Made by a program: the position numbers and the translations under genes
Notes under the pieces: generated by a model
The model's database searches: none
The model's input: only the letters and a program-made list of their open reading frames with translations
What the model was told of the DNA's origin: nothing
Shown here: positions 29,056 to 39,318 of the stretch, piece by piece
Layout: every line of letters starts with the position of its first letter
How positions within the stretch are numbered: the first letter of the stretch is position 1
NCBI RefSeq assembly: GCF_014698065.1
Contig: NZ_JACJSI010000009.1
Coordinates: 62,001 to 126,000 of the forward strand
DNA: 64,000 nucleotides
DNA from: Nostoc flagelliforme FACHB-838
GTDB taxonomy: Bacteria; Cyanobacteriota; Cyanobacteriia; Cyanobacteriales; Nostocaceae
Direction: 5' to 3'

Positions 29056-29316
29056 CTATTGCAAAATGCGTTTGAGTAGTTGGGGATAGCGTTTTTCTAA
29101 GTCATCAGTTTTGGCTTTTGCTCCCCAAGGGGCATAGCAGTAATATGCTTATTGCAGATATCCTTCTGCGGTTTTGGGGAATAACAGCATATCGTAAAGC
29201 TCTTTCAGCCTCATTATAGTAGGTGGTAATTGCGGATGATAAAAACACGCAACCACAGCGTCCCAATCGGCTAAAATCTCATTTGCTAGAGCCTTTAACT
29301 TGGAGTAGTTAGTCCG
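29056..29316 (-). pseudogene. Degenerate gene fragment with one internal stop
   Basis: The minus strand reads about 86 codons ending at TAG (29056-29058), with one in-frame TAA in the middle. The translation is protein-like on both sides (ANEILADWDAVVACFYHPQL upstream, YYCYAPWGAKAKTDDLEKRY downstream). No start codon; upstream frames are closed. It could be the tail of a transposase, but I do not recognise the family. Confidence 0.45.
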
Positions 29317-29391
29317 CTACTTCTAAGCCACAAAAGTGCATTTCGTCACGAGAAGTTTGTCACTAGTGAATTTACAGCACTGGTAATACGT

Positions 29392-29520
29392 GAACCTATC
29401 CCACTATTCCAAAAAACCCTACTTCGTTTCGTAAAATGTGCTTGAAAACCTTAATTTTTCGTTTTTAGTTCTCAATAAGCTTAAGCTTTGTAGCACAAAT
29501 ATTATTAGTGGGATAGGTTC
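29392..29520. mobile_element. MITE-like element, 129 bp with 15-bp perfect terminal inverted repeats
   Basis: GAACCTATCCCACTA at 29392-29406 and its exact reverse complement at 29506-29520 bound 129 bp of AT-rich DNA without coding capacity. I do not see a convincing target-site duplication in the flanks. The size and structure fit a small non-autonomous element, but a fortuitous or regulatory inverted repeat cannot be excluded. Confidence 0.5.
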
Positions 29521-30287
29521 GTCGAGTCATTAAAGCTCCTTAAATAAATATGAGTCTTCTATTTTTGCTCATACTTAGTTCTATATCTGTTGTTTGCAAA
29601 TAAAAAAGCACTAATTTAGAAATATAGTCAATGATATTACGTAATTCAATACCTTAAATCGAGGTTAGATGGTTTAGCTTCCGATATGGGGACAGGCAAA
29701 ACTGAAATCTTGGTGATTGTAAGAAAAGATAATTCCCAACTCAACTTTTTGAACAACGGGCATTGGGTAAATCTGCTCAAGAATCTCAGCGTAGGCGTAG
29801 CCCGCCGTAGGCATCGCCTGCAAACAGCAATTTACTCCACACATTAATTTATCCTTGCCGACTTTTTACCTAGTTTAAGTAATTTCCCCATACCAATTTC
29901 AACTTAACAGTGTAATATTAGTGTCCAGTTGAAAAAGTGTCCAGTTGATTCCCAGATTTTCTTCAAGTATTATTATGTAATGATTGTAACCACAATGAGT
30001 TTCCTTTATTGCTTAACAAGTGACACCTATAGCAAGCCATAAGAGCGTTTTTGGCATCAATCTAGTTAAATTTTATGCTCATTGTCAATTTCACTACGCC
30101 TTAGTTATTAGAGCTAAGGCCAATTCACTAAAAATTACAAATAAAATGATTCGCCCTTGTAATCCATAAATACCTGGAGAATTTCCTAAAATTTATAGTT
30201 GTCAACAACATTGGCTTCAAACAGGAAACACTGGCGATAATAAGCTAGTCTATTTTCCAACACAAGCAAGGGATCTTTTGTAGTTCT

Positions 30288-31223
30288 ATGATTATTGAGA
30301 ATAGCGCTAGTAGTTTAAACAAAAAGTTGCTCGGTTTTGATGTCAAAAATTTGACAGTCAATCGCTGTGCAATAAATGTATTAAAGGGTATATTTGCTGT
30401 TTTCCCGATCACCTTGGCACTACCCGTAGATGCCCTACAAGTAAAGGTGACTCCAATTAATCCGAAATTAGGGGATACACTCTCGGTGGAGATTAATGTA
30501 GATAATCCAGATAATAGTACAAATCCGACAGTAGCTAGTGGTAAAAATACGTATCCAGCCTTTGAAATTGCACCCAATCAATATCGGGCTTTTATTCCCA
30601 CAACTCCACTAGAAAAAGCTGGAACTAGAACAGTTCGGGTTGCAGGGGATGGTCAAGTACAAAACTTGGCAGTGAATGTGCTTAATCGCAAATTCCCCGT
30701 ACAACGCATTACTTTACCACCTGGCAAAGCCGGAGTGGGTGCCACAGAATATGAACTGAAGCGCGTGGCAGCTTTTAAGGCACTGCAAACACCAGAAAAG
30801 TATTGGAATGGAGTATTATTGAAGCCAAATGCAGGGCGGATGAGTACAACCTATGGTGTTCGTCGCTACTATAATGGTACATTTGCAAAGGACTACTATC
30901 ATCGTGGTCTTGACTACGCTGGTGCTGCCGGTTCACCAGTGATTGCCCCAGCTGCTGGGCGAGTTGCTTTGGTAGGTAGGGTATCCCAAGGGTTTCGGGT
31001 ACACGGTAACGTAGTTGGCATTGACCACGGTCAAGGAGTAACCAGTATTTTCATGCACCTGAGTCGTATTAACGTTAAAGAAGGTGATTTTGTGAAAGCT
31101 GGCCAACAAATTGGTGCAGTAGGTTCAACGGGCGCTTCTACGGGGCCGCACTTACACTGGGGTTTATATGTCAACGGACAATCTGTTGATCCAACACCTT
31201 GGCGAACTAAGGCTGTTAACTAG
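30288..31223 (+). CDS. M23 (LytM) peptidoglycan endopeptidase
   Basis: 311 aa. A hydrophobic segment at about 36-55 indicates export. A central domain of about 90 residues is followed by the M23 metallopeptidase domain (about 180-305): His205 and Asp209 in HRGLDYAG and the HLHW motif (His288, His290) are the zinc and catalytic residues, so the enzyme should be active on cell-wall cross-links in the periplasm. ATG 30288 has a weak ribosome binding site. An internal start cannot be ruled out, but this one keeps ~35 residues before the signal helix. It is followed on the same strand by the ComFB-like gene. Confidence 0.88.
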   Translation: MIIENSASSLNKKLLGFDVKNLTVNRCAINVLKGIFAVFPITLALPVDALQVKVTPINPKLGDTLSVEINVDNPDNSTNPTVASGKNTYPAFEIAPNQYRAFIPTTPLEKAGTRTVRVAGDGQVQNLAVNVLNRKFPVQRITLPPGKAGVGATEYELKRVAAFKALQTPEKYWNGVLLKPNAGRMSTTYGVRRYYNGTFAKDYYHRGLDYAGAAGSPVIAPAAGRVALVGRVSQGFRVHGNVVGIDHGQGVTSIFMHLSRINVKEGDFVKAGQQIGAVGSTGASTGPHLHWGLYVNGQSVDPTPWRTKAVN

Positions 31224-31343
31224 TAGAGGCGGAATTGATCGCGTCTTTGCATAATTTGTGTTTTTTCTGCTGATAATTGAGCAAAATAAATTGGATTGAT
31301 ACCGTCCCTACCTTGCTTGGCTAACATAAAGATGATAAGCGTT

Positions 31344-31883
31344 ATGAGCATCGAAAAAATTGTAGAACAAGCTCTCCAGGATGGTTATTTAACACCAGCA
31401 ATGGAAGCAGAAGTCGGTAGAATCTGTGATAACGCCTCAGAACTCTCAATTGAAGAGTATATGGCGCTGGATCGGTTGATGGGTGCGCTATTGACTGGTG
31501 AGGTAGTGGCGGTACCTCGCAAACAATTCATTAACGTTATGGAAGAATTGGTACTGACGGAAGCGATCGCCCGAGTTGCAGAAATTGAAGCCACCAGCGA
31601 AAGTTCTTTAGATGTTGGGGATATTGCTGCTTACGCTCTCAATCGGCTACCACCTTTGTATGCTACTACAGAAGAAGGTGCTAGCTTCCAACGCCAAAAC
31701 GCTCAGGCGCAATTGCAAGACTTAATTTCTCAGCAAGTAAGTGAAGCGATTAACCGTTACCTAGATCGACCCAATTTCTTTCCAGAACGGCAGGCCTTGG
31801 GTAAAAACAGTGGTAATGAAGTTGTACGCCAAGTTAGTGCTTTACTCCAAGCATACGCACCTAACTTTGAGCAAAAATTATAA
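31344..31883 (+). CDS. ComFB-family (late competence) protein
   Basis: About 179 aa, soluble. The central part with TPAMEAEVGRICDNA, MALDRLMGALLTGEV and VMEELVLTEAIARV matches the cyanobacterial family annotated as late competence development ComFB; recent work on that family in cyanobacteria links it to second-messenger binding (family knowledge). The start is ambiguous: in-frame starts also exist at 31332 and 31296. I chose 31344 (MSIEKIVEQAL) because conservation-like sequence starts there. It converges on the L,D-transpeptidase gene, with a shared hairpin between them. Confidence 0.75.
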   Translation: MSIEKIVEQALQDGYLTPAMEAEVGRICDNASELSIEEYMALDRLMGALLTGEVVAVPRKQFINVMEELVLTEAIARVAEIEATSESSLDVGDIAAYALNRLPPLYATTEEGASFQRQNAQAQLQDLISQQVSEAINRYLDRPNFFPERQALGKNSGNEVVRQVSALLQAYAPNFEQKL

Positions 31884-31885
31884 TT

Positions 31886-31962
31886 TTAAGAGTCATCAGT
31901 CATTGGTCATTGGTCATTTGCAAAGAATAACTGACAAATGACAAATGACAAATGACTCTTAA
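31886..31962. terminator. Heptamer-repeat hairpin between convergent genes
   Basis: Tandem copies of TTGGTCA on the left and TGACAAA on the right form a long inverted repeat bounded by TTAAGAGTCAT (31886-31896) and ATGACTCTTAA (31952-31962). Such short tandem heptamers are common in Nostoc intergenic DNA. The position between convergent stops suits a bidirectional terminator. Confidence 0.65.
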
Positions 31963-33000
31963 TTAATCACGTACTAACACTGTTGTTCCTAAACTTACTT
32001 GCTCATACAACAATCGCACATCAGAATTACGCATTCTTAAGCAACCGTGGGATACAGCAGTTCCCACTAGGTGAATCTCTGGCGTTCCATGAAAGCCAAT
32101 TTCATTCCGTCCATCTGACCAAAAACCAATCCATCTATCTCCCAAGGGACTATCAGTACCAGCTTCAAAAACTTTGCCCGTAATTGGGTGACGCCAGATT
32201 GGATAGTGTCGCATGTGGATCACCTGGAAAGAACCTGTAGGTGTTTCCCAACCTTTCTTACCGATAGCAATTGGGTAGCTGGCTATCACCTCCTCTCCTG
32301 CATATACATAGGTGCGGCGATCGCTTAAATCAACTACAACTTGCGTCTTGGCATCTGCCAGCCGATTAGATGCTACTTGTTGGGCTGAAGCCTTAGACCA
32401 TAAAGCTTTTGGCCAACTATCCGCAATTGGATTTTGTCTTTCTACTTGCGCCACCAGCCGTGTCTGAGTTGGTAGGTCGGTTACTTTAGCTACATTTTTC
32501 TTAATATTTTTGGGCTGACTTTGCGGCTTAATAGTTGAAGGCTTAAGTGTAGAAACCCTATTAATGGTTGCTTTAGCTACATTCTTCTTAATTGTTTTTG
32601 ACTTTGTTTGAGACTTAATAGTAGAAAGCTTGAGTGTAGAAGCTTTACCAGTATTTGCTTTGGCTACATTCTTCTTAATTATTTTTGACTTAATAGCAGA
32701 GGACTTTGGTGTAAACGTCCTCTGGGCAGTTGAGCCTTGGTTAACTTCATCAGGTGGCACAGATGCACCCAGTGCAATTTCTCCTAAACTCACTTGGGAA
32801 AGATTTTTGTAGACTGCCTCTGGGCGGCTTCCCTTTGGATTGGTTAGGGTAGAATCTCGCCGCATTGAAGTAGATACAGGCTTCTCAGACTGCCGTTCCG
32901 CCGTAGTAATGCGCCAATGGACAGCTAAAGATAAAAATGCTGTGCCGAAACAAAGCAACATTACCATACGCCCTACAGATTCGTTTCTTACCATTGCCAT
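31963..33000 (-). CDS. L,D-transpeptidase (YkuD)
   Basis: 345 aa. N-terminal membrane segment (about 10-28), a long Lys/Ser/Thr-rich linker with repeated TIKKNVAKA-type units (about 110-180), then the YkuD domain (about 215-345). The signature HGTPEIHLVGTAVSHGCLRM is complete, with catalytic Cys320 in SHGC. It forms 3-3 cross-links or attaches proteins to peptidoglycan outside the inner membrane. The repeat linker probably spans cell-wall distance. The gene converges with the ComFB-like gene. Confidence 0.9.
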   Translation of the reverse strand: MAMVRNESVGRMVMLLCFGTAFLSLAVHWRITTAERQSEKPVSTSMRRDSTLTNPKGSRPEAVYKNLSQVSLGEIALGASVPPDEVNQGSTAQRTFTPKSSAIKSKIIKKNVAKANTGKASTLKLSTIKSQTKSKTIKKNVAKATINRVSTLKPSTIKPQSQPKNIKKNVAKVTDLPTQTRLVAQVERQNPIADSWPKALWSKASAQQVASNRLADAKTQVVVDLSDRRTYVYAGEEVIASYPIAIGKKGWETPTGSFQVIHMRHYPIWRHPITGKVFEAGTDSPLGDRWIGFWSDGRNEIGFHGTPEIHLVGTAVSHGCLRMRNSDVRLLYEQVSLGTTVLVRD

Positions 33001-33273
33001 CGCCTATTGTTTATCCCTGACATATCCAGCCGAGTAATTGGATGAGTTCATCATCTGATTATCAAAAATTTATCAATACTTATCATTTCCGATATAAATC
33101 TGCCAACACCTCTGGGCAAACTAAGACTATACAAATTGTCCCAGTGGCAAAACTCTATATGAGCAACCTCATTCTTCAAAGGTTCTGGGCATCGTAAGTC
33201 AATATTTAGACTTTCTGATAAAACTTTTGAAATGTAGGAATCAATCATTAATGGTGTAGGTGGAAGAAAAACC

Positions 33274-33426
33274 ATGTTTGAAAAACTATTACTAGCAGTC
33301 ACAATTACATTTTCCCTCAATTTCTTTTTTCAAGTTCGTATCCCAGGGCAACATAACTCTAGTGCTGCTTACGGGCCACAACCAGAACAATCAGCAACTA
33401 TTATGGTCACAAAAGCAAAAAAATAA
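33274..33426 (+). CDS. Small exported peptide, 50 aa
   Basis: ATG 33274 opens a 50-codon frame preceded by a purine-rich GGTGGAAGAAAAA. The product has a typical hydrophobic signal-like segment (LLLAVTITFSLNFFFQ) followed by a short polar tail rich in Gln, Ser and Lys (ending TKAKK). No family recognised. Coding status rests on start context and composition only. The rest of 33427-33792 up to the sigma-factor gene shows no gene and should hold its promoter. Confidence 0.45.
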   Translation: MFEKLLLAVTITFSLNFFFQVRIPGQHNSSAAYGPQPEQSATIMVTKAKK

Positions 33427-33792
33427 ATCATCATCTTAACAACTACAGCCACCCAACTTCCAGAAATTATTACCTGAATTTAAAAAGTATCAAGAAGTTA
33501 GAATTACAAAATTTTATCTTCATCCTTATAACCAAATTTAATTATTTTTATCAAGCGTATATACTCAGTTGCTAAAAGTACGAAATTGTGCATATCACAG
33601 CGTCTTTGTTCGTCGATGGGTTTCGGGCAACTATGCAAGTAGTATAAGGAAAAAGTGGCTCTCGTTATTGCTATAAATGTATCCAAAATTGTTTGCCTCA
33701 GTGTTCCAGTCATAAATCCGTCACCTTAGCATGGAACTTCTGTCCCATTAGCAGGTCTAATAGATAGGGATGATTTAGAGCCAGTACGATCT

Positions 33793-34449
33793 ATGAGTCA
33801 GTCGATCTCTGTATCCTGGTCAACGGTTGATGCAAAGTATCCAGAAGCATCAGTGCAAGTTGACAAACTCCCTAACCACGATTTAATTTTGCGCTGTCAA
33901 GCGGGACTGCGACCAGATCGTGTTGCGTTTGCAGAACTATTACGCCGCTATCAAAGTCAAGTTGATAGAGTTCTATATCACCTAGCTCCAGATTGGGCTG
34001 ACAGAGCCGATTTGGCTCAAGAAGTTTGGATTCGAGTGTATCGGAATATTAACCGATTACAAGAGCCTGCCAAATTTCGGGGCTGGTTAAGCCGCATTGC
34101 CACCAACTTGTTTTATGACGAGTTGCGGAAACGCAAGCGGGTTATGAGTCCTTTGTCGCTGGATGCTCCCCGTTCCTTAGAGGACGGCGAGATGGATTGG
34201 GAAATCGCTGGCGATACTCCCGGCCCTGAAGAAGAACTGACAACTAGAGAATTTTACGAGCAACTGCGAGAAGCGATCGCGGATTTACCAGAAGTTTTTC
34301 GTACTACCATTGTCCTGAGAGAAATTGAAGGCATGGCTTATGAAGAAATCGCTGAAATCACTGGGGTTTCCTTAGGAACTGTGAAGTCAAGAATAGCCAG
34401 AGCTAGAACGAGGTTGCAAGCTCACTTGCAGAATTATCTAGATTCCTAA
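33793..34449 (+). CDS. sigG: ECF RNA polymerase sigma factor, SigG type
   Basis: 218 aa. Region 2 (about 60-120, with DRADLAQEVWIRVYRNINRL and FRGWLSRIATNLFYDELRKR) and region 4 (about 160-212, with LPEVFRTTIVLREIEGM and SLGTVKSRIARAR) are complete, region 3 is absent as in ECF factors, and there is a ~35-residue N-terminal lead. The sequence matches what I recall of the conserved cyanobacterial SigG group. The next gene is a membrane-anchored anti-sigma factor 157 bp downstream, the usual pairing. Confidence 0.88.
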   Translation: MSQSISVSWSTVDAKYPEASVQVDKLPNHDLILRCQAGLRPDRVAFAELLRRYQSQVDRVLYHLAPDWADRADLAQEVWIRVYRNINRLQEPAKFRGWLSRIATNLFYDELRKRKRVMSPLSLDAPRSLEDGEMDWEIAGDTPGPEEELTTREFYEQLREAIADLPEVFRTTIVLREIEGMAYEEIAEITGVSLGTVKSRIARARTRLQAHLQNYLDS

Positions 34450-34606
34450 TTTACAGTATCTTGCCTCTGCCCAATAGCAGAATTTAAGCATAGATTAAGA
34501 ATTTCCAGAAAGACGTAGATCGCTTCTGCCCTTAGGAGGAAAATTGGCTAATTTCTCCGAAATTCCCGCCCAGTTTTCCCGTGTATGAGTTGGTAATAAT
34601 GTTAAG

Positions 34607-35221
34607 ATGACTACTGATTCTCAGTTTTACGACCGTTCTCCTTTGCAACTTCCTCAAGATTTGTCAGATGGAATGGCCAATCATACCAATGAATCAACGG
34701 GTCTTATGGATATGGTGAAGCGCGATCGCTTCGAGTTATTGAGTGCTTATCTCGATGGTGAAGTCACAGCCACCGAACGCAAACAAGTAGAAGAATGGCT
34801 GGCAAATGATGCCTCAGTTCAATGCTTGTATGCCCGACTGTTAAAGCTGCGCCAAGGCTTGCGGACTCTCCCAGTGCCAGCATCCCAACAGTCACCAGAA
34901 GTAACAGTTCAGCAAGTATTGACACGTTTGCGCCGCCGCTCTCGTCTAAACTGGATGGCGGGAGGTGCAGCTGTTGCTGCTTGTGTCATCAGTGCAGTAT
35001 CTGGCTTAGTACCTATTGGTTTGAGTTCGCCGCAACTGGCGCAACGAACACAAAAAGAACCGATACAAACCTCCTCAGCCTCTATAATTCCGCCTTCCCC
35101 GCTGATGGTGGGACTAAATAACCCGGTAATTGAAATTCCTAAAGCAGCAGTAGCTTCTCCAGAAAATTCAATCTATCCGGTACAGCCGCAACGCCACGAC
35201 TCCAAACAGGACATAAACTAA
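34607..35221 (+). CDS. Membrane-anchored anti-sigma factor
   Basis: 204 aa. The N-terminal cytoplasmic domain (about 38-95, with ELLSAYLDGEVTATERKQVE) is an anti-sigma fold lacking the HxxxCxxC zinc site. One transmembrane helix (about 118-142) and a periplasmic Pro/Ser-rich tail follow. It likely holds the SigG-type factor inactive and releases it on an envelope signal (inference from position). It is convergent with the next gene, 13 bp away. Confidence 0.8.
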   Translation: MTTDSQFYDRSPLQLPQDLSDGMANHTNESTGLMDMVKRDRFELLSAYLDGEVTATERKQVEEWLANDASVQCLYARLLKLRQGLRTLPVPASQQSPEVTVQQVLTRLRRRSRLNWMAGGAAVAACVISAVSGLVPIGLSSPQLAQRTQKEPIQTSSASIIPPSPLMVGLNNPVIEIPKAAVASPENSIYPVQPQRHDSKQDIN

Positions 35222-35234
35222 TTGCATTAACAGT

Positions 35235-35687
35235 TTACTCATAACTGTACTTTGCGGTTAAACCACAGCCACTCCACCAGCCGTCAGGTTGGAGGAAGCC
35301 TCCTAATTGGTCAACTCGGTCTAGAGTCATTAAATAAACCCAAGCCCAACCCAGAGAGAGCGACTGTGGCTCATAAACCTCGGTAATTTGTCGATTATAG
35401 AGGTTTTCTGGCATTTGTCTATTGGGCTGGTAATCTTCCAGCACATCTAGCTCATTTAAAATCCTTGGGTTGGAAAAAGAGAGTAAATATCCGTGAACTT
35501 GGCTATCCCCTAGCGTCATTGCTGGGTAGCCTATTGGCAGAGCAAACAATTTGCCTTGTACAAAGGCTCTTTTGACATCAACTACTTTGTCAGCACAGTA
35601 TTTTTGATAGTTAGTTTCACCTGGTTTGAGCGTGCCGTAAACAAAAACTTGTATTAAATCAGAAAATTCTATATTTGATTCAATCAT
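35235..35687 (-). CDS. Gamma-glutamylcyclotransferase-fold protein
   Basis: 150 aa. The N-terminal VFVYGTLKPGE motif and PAMTLG/VHGYLLSF pattern are typical of the GGCT (AIG2-like) fold, which eliminates pyroglutamate or amines from gamma-glutamyl compounds. The size is normal. The substrate is unknown. It reads toward the anti-sigma gene. Confidence 0.8.
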   Translation of the reverse strand: MIESNIEFSDLIQVFVYGTLKPGETNYQKYCADKVVDVKRAFVQGKLFALPIGYPAMTLGDSQVHGYLLSFSNPRILNELDVLEDYQPNRQMPENLYNRQITEVYEPQSLSLGWAWVYLMTLDRVDQLGGFLQPDGWWSGCGLTAKYSYE

Positions 35688-35740
35688 TTAAACCTTTATC
35701 AAATCAGGGCTTACGCATACTCTACGAACTCTTGGGGTTA

Positions 35741-35800
35741 TTCTCTAACGAGATGCTTTGCGTTCACGTAGTGCCTCGTAGAGAAGGCGACTTGGCGGTT
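35741..35800. repeat. Dispersed repeat, TTCTCTAACGAGATGCT type
   Basis: Diverged copy of the family found at 11798, 14964, 38866 and 51015. It sits in the 327-bp gap between the GGCT gene and leuS. The remainder of the gap (35801-36017) contains two direct copies of GTTGACATAG (35968 and 35982), the first within the perfect inverted repeat CTATGT-TG-ACATAG (35964-35977), an operator-like site just before leuS. Confidence 0.65.
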
Positions 35801-36017
35801 CGATAAATTAAGCTTTCTGCGATTTTTGCGTAAGTCCTAAAATGACTTTCACTATATCATCTGAAAAGGTAGCAGTTTGGGCATAATCAGGCTGAAGCTC
35901 AATCGCACTTATCGCTTATATATAAATCTGTGAGTAGTTGACCTACAATATTAGATTAACCTGCTATGTTGACATAGGTAGGTTGACATAGTAAGTAGAC
36001 TCAGTAGGAGAATTTTG

Positions 36018-38639
36018 GTGGATTTCCGATATAACCCAGCAGCGATTGAGGAAAAATGGCAAAAAACATGGGTAGAACTTGGCTTAGACAAAACACCGAC
36101 AGCTACTAACAAGCCAAAATTCTACGCTCTTTCCATGTTCCCTTATCCATCGGGCAGCCTACACATGGGTCACGTCCGTAATTATACAATTACCGACGTA
36201 ATTGCCCGCCTCAAGCGAATGCAAGGGTATCGGGTAATACACCCAATGGGTTGGGATGCTTTTGGCTTGCCAGCAGAAAATGCCGCCATTGACCGTGGTG
36301 TACCGCCAGCAAAGTGGACTTATCAGAATATGGCCCAGATGCGGCAACAATTGCAGCGTCTTGGTTTATCCATTGATTGGGAATGTGAAATTGCTACCTG
36401 TTCACCAGATTATTACAAGTGGACACAATGGATTTTCTTGCAGTTTTTGCAAGCGGGGTTAGCTTACCAAAAAGAAGCAGCAGTAAATTGGGATCCCATT
36501 GACCAAACTGTATTGGCAAACGAGCAAGTTGATAACGAAGGACGTTCCTGGCGCAGTGGCGCAATAGTTGAGCGCAAATTGTTGCAACAATGGTTTTTTA
36601 AGATTACCGACTACGCTGAAGAATTACTCAATGACTTGGATAAATTGACAGGTTGGCCGGAACGCGTCAAATTGATGCAGGCAAACTGGATTGGTAAATC
36701 TACAGGTGCTTACCTAGAATTTCCCATCATTGGAATAGATGAAAAAATCGGCGTGTATACTACACGTCCAGATACCGTTTATGGTGTCAGCTACCTAGTC
36801 TTAGCACCAGAACATCCCTTGACAAAGCGTGTCACCTCAAAAGAACAGCAAGCAGCCGTAGAAGCCTTTATTAAAGAGGTTTCCAATCAAAGTGAGTTAG
36901 AACGTACTGCTGAAGACAAACCTAAGCGGGGTATCCCCACAGGTGGGGTGGCAATTAACCCATTTACAGGGGAAGAACTGCCGATTTGGATTGCTGACTA
37001 TGTACTGTATGAGTATGGTACTGGGGCAGTGATGGGTGTACCAGCACACGATGTCCGAGATTTTAAGTTTGCCAAAAATTACGACTTACCAGTTGATTTT
37101 GTCATCGTTTCCCCAGATGATGTTGTAGGTTTTGACTTAACTCCAACATCAGAGATTGATGAAGTCACACAACTCATCCAAATTGAATACAACCAGGCAT
37201 ACACTGAACCAGGAATTTTAATTAATTCTGGGGCTTTTACTGGCATGAATTCCACAGATGCTAAACAAGCAATAATTGAACACGCCGAACAACAAGGTTT
37301 TGGTAAAGTAAGAGTGCAATATCGCTTGCGGGATTGGTTAATTTCGCGGCAGCGTTACTGGGGCGCACCAATACCTGTAATTCACTGTCCCAACTGTGGG
37401 ATAGTCCCAGTGCCTGATAAAGATTTACCAGTCCAGTTGCCAGAAGAAGTGGAATTTACTGGACGTGGCGGTTCACCTTTGACTCAGTTGGAAAGCTGGG
37501 TAAATGTCTCTTGTCCAACTTGTGGCACTCCAGCGAAGCGGGAAACTGACACGATGGATACTTTTATTGATTCCTCATGGTATTTCTTGCGCTTCCCTGA
37601 CGCTAAAAATGAACAACAGGTTTTCGATTCTAGTAAAATTAATGACTGGATGCCAGTTGATCAGTACGTGGGTGGGATTGAACACGCGATTTTACATTTG
37701 TTGTATTCGCGGTTCTTTACTAAGGTTCTGCGGGACAGAGGGTTACTGAATTTTGATGAACCCTTCCAACGCTTATTAACTCAAGGTATGGTACAGGGTT
37801 TAACTTACCTAAATCCCAACAAGGGCGGCAAAGATAAATGGATTCCTTCTAATTTGGTAAATTCAGGCGACCCCCGCGATCCCCAGACAGGCGAATCACT
37901 GCAACGTCTCTACGCCACCATGTCTAAATCAAAGGGCAACGGTGTAGCCCCAGAAGATGTAATTTCCAAATACGGTATAGATACAGCGCGGATGTTCATC
38001 TTGTTCAAAGCGCCGCCAGAAAAAGATTTGGAATGGGATGAAGCTGATGTGGAAGGACAATTCCGCTTTTTAAATCGGGTTTGGCGTTTGGTGACAGATT
38101 ATGTTGCAGCTGGGGTATCCCGTAAGCAAGCCCAACTCGCTGATTTAACTAAGGTAGAAAAGGAATTGCGGCGGGCGATTCACACGGCGATTCAAGCGGT
38201 AACAGAAGACGTGGAAGACGAATATCAATTCAACACAGCTATTTCAGAATTGATGAAGTTGAGTAATGCCCTAACTGATGCCAACGGAAAAAATTCACCA
38301 ATTTATGCAGAAGGTATTCGGACTTTGGTGGTATTGCTAGCACCATTTGCACCACACATTGCTGATGAATTGTGGCATTTATTGGGTGAAAGTAATTCAG
38401 TCCACACTCAAACTTGGCCATCATTTGACCCGGCTGCTTTGGTTGCGGATGAAATCACTTTAGTGATTCAAGTTATGGGTAAAACTCGCGGCTCGATTCA
38501 AGTACCAGCACAAGCAGATAAAGCAGCGCTGGAGAAATACGCCCGTGAATCAGAAATTGCCCAACGTTACATCGAAGGTAAGGAGATTAAAAAGGTAATT
38601 GTGGTGCCTGGAAAGTTGGTGAATTTTGTAGTTAGCTAA
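36018..38639 (+). CDS. leuS: Leucyl-tRNA synthetase
   Basis: 873 aa, the bacterial LeuRS length. The HIGH-type motif HMGH follows PYPSGSL near residue 45-52. The editing domain sits in the middle and MSKSKGN is near 635. The anticodon-binding and C-terminal domains are complete to [14 protein letters not shown] 36018 is preferred over TTG 36015 because TAGGAG (36005-36010) then has 7-nt spacing and the protein starts [14 protein letters not shown]. Monocistronic by position. Confidence 0.97.
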   Translation: MDFRYNPAAIEEKWQKTWVELGLDKTPTATNKPKFYALSMFPYPSGSLHMGHVRNYTITDVIARLKRMQGYRVIHPMGWDAFGLPAENAAIDRGVPPAKWTYQNMAQMRQQLQRLGLSIDWECEIATCSPDYYKWTQWIFLQFLQAGLAYQKEAAVNWDPIDQTVLANEQVDNEGRSWRSGAIVERKLLQQWFFKITDYAEELLNDLDKLTGWPERVKLMQANWIGKSTGAYLEFPIIGIDEKIGVYTTRPDTVYGVSYLVLAPEHPLTKRVTSKEQQAAVEAFIKEVSNQSELERTAEDKPKRGIPTGGVAINPFTGEELPIWIADYVLYEYGTGAVMGVPAHDVRDFKFAKNYDLPVDFVIVSPDDVVGFDLTPTSEIDEVTQLIQIEYNQAYTEPGILINSGAFTGMNSTDAKQAIIEHAEQQGFGKVRVQYRLRDWLISRQRYWGAPIPVIHCPNCGIVPVPDKDLPVQLPEEVEFTGRGGSPLTQLESWVNVSCPTCGTPAKRETDTMDTFIDSSWYFLRFPDAKNEQQVFDSSKINDWMPVDQYVGGIEHAILHLLYSRFFTKVLRDRGLLNFDEPFQRLLTQGMVQGLTYLNPNKGGKDKWIPSNLVNSGDPRDPQTGESLQRLYATMSKSKGNGVAPEDVISKYGIDTARMFILFKAPPEKDLEWDEADVEGQFRFLNRVWRLVTDYVAAGVSRKQAQLADLTKVEKELRRAIHTAIQAVTEDVEDEYQFNTAISELMKLSNALTDANGKNSPIYAEGIRTLVVLLAPFAPHIADELWHLLGESNSVHTQTWPSFDPAALVADEITLVIQVMGKTRGSIQVPAQADKAALEKYARESEIAQRYIEGKEIKKVIVVPGKLVNFVVS

Positions 38640-38802
38640 GTACAGCTTTGCCTAAAATCGTGGCGAATTGAAGGTTGAAATTTCACCACAGATGCTGTTC
38701 GCCTTCCCGCAGGGTAGGGGTGCAGAGAATTCGCTACTAATTATTAATGAAATGTTGTACCTATACCAATTCAATTAATGATTGCAACACATCCTTGGGT
38801 AA

Positions 38803-38822
38803 AGACGCGATGAATCGCGTCT
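38803..38822. repeat. Dispersed palindrome AGACGCGATGAATCGCGTCT
   Basis: 20-bp palindrome with one central mismatch pair. Same family as the perfect palindrome at 46689-46708 and a diverged copy at 62553-62572, all intergenic. Possibly a protein-binding or mobile repeat unit. Confidence 0.7.
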
Positions 38823-38865
38823 CTACAGCAATATGCTTGGGTTAAGCATTTCTTTCTTCTCTTTA

Positions 38866-38984
38866 CGTCCTACCCTGCGGGAAGCCACTTCTCTACGAGA
38901 CGCTCCGCGAACGTCTCTATGTGTCCTTCTCTAACGAAACGCTGCGCGTAGCTTGCTTCTCCGTAGGAGTATGCGGTTCGTTAA
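38866..38984. repeat. Cluster of dispersed repeats
   Basis: Contains TTCTCTACGAGACGCTCCGC and then, from 38928, a 57-bp unit nearly identical to 14964-15020. Typical of Nostoc short repetitive elements. No coding. Confidence 0.75.
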
Positions 38985-39023
38985 AAAAAATTGACTTTGG
39001 CAAAGAGTTTTAGCCTTAACTGA

Positions 39024-39143
39024 ACTGTATTTAATTATAACCACTTGGGTATTATTGTTTGTACAAACAATCGTAATTGGCAACAGTTTGCAGCATGGAT
39101 AGATGAAGCTGTAACAGCAGAAGAACCGTTGCAAGGAAACTAA
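39024..39143 (+). pseudogene. C-terminal gene remnant, possibly PIN-like toxin family
   Basis: An open plus-strand stretch after a TGA reads VFNYNHLGIIVCTNNRNWQQ... to GN and TAA. The segment HLGIIVCTNNRNW resembles the tail of DUF5615/PIN-like toxin proteins, a weak resemblance judged by eye. No start codon or upstream domain, so only a decayed end survives. Confidence 0.35.
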
Positions 39144-39318
39144 TTCGTGTGGTACGTCCAGTCACTTAAAAAGATTTTGATAGAACGCACAAATACTAAA
39201 GTTATGAAGAATGTATTATAAAAATTATTACAAAAGTAGTTTACTTTTTTGGTATATGTGTATTTAAAAACATTTTTAATTATCGTCCAGAGAGTTTAAC
39301 TGTTTTATTTATACACGA

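Larger units (their letters stand above)
28886..30287. other. Gene-poor decayed region
   Basis: 1.4 kb without an intact gene. It contains the minus-strand remnant at 29056-29316, an inverted-repeat element at 29392-29520, a dispersed repeat near 29788-29818 (GGCGTAGCCCGCCGTAGGC), and two direct copies of GTGTCCAGTTGA near 29931 and 29948. No promoter could be assigned with confidence. Confidence 0.6.

Noticed and set aside
29644-29847. Open stretch containing DMGTGKTE, resembling a P-loop
   Set aside because: No start codon, runs into a dispersed repeat, and the surrounding residues do not look like a helicase or ATPase; a chance P-loop match is likely.
31886-31962. CRISPR-like tandem repeats
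   Set aside because: The repeated units are 7-bp heptamers without spacers, forming one hairpin; no CRISPR array or cas gene is visible anywhere in the window.
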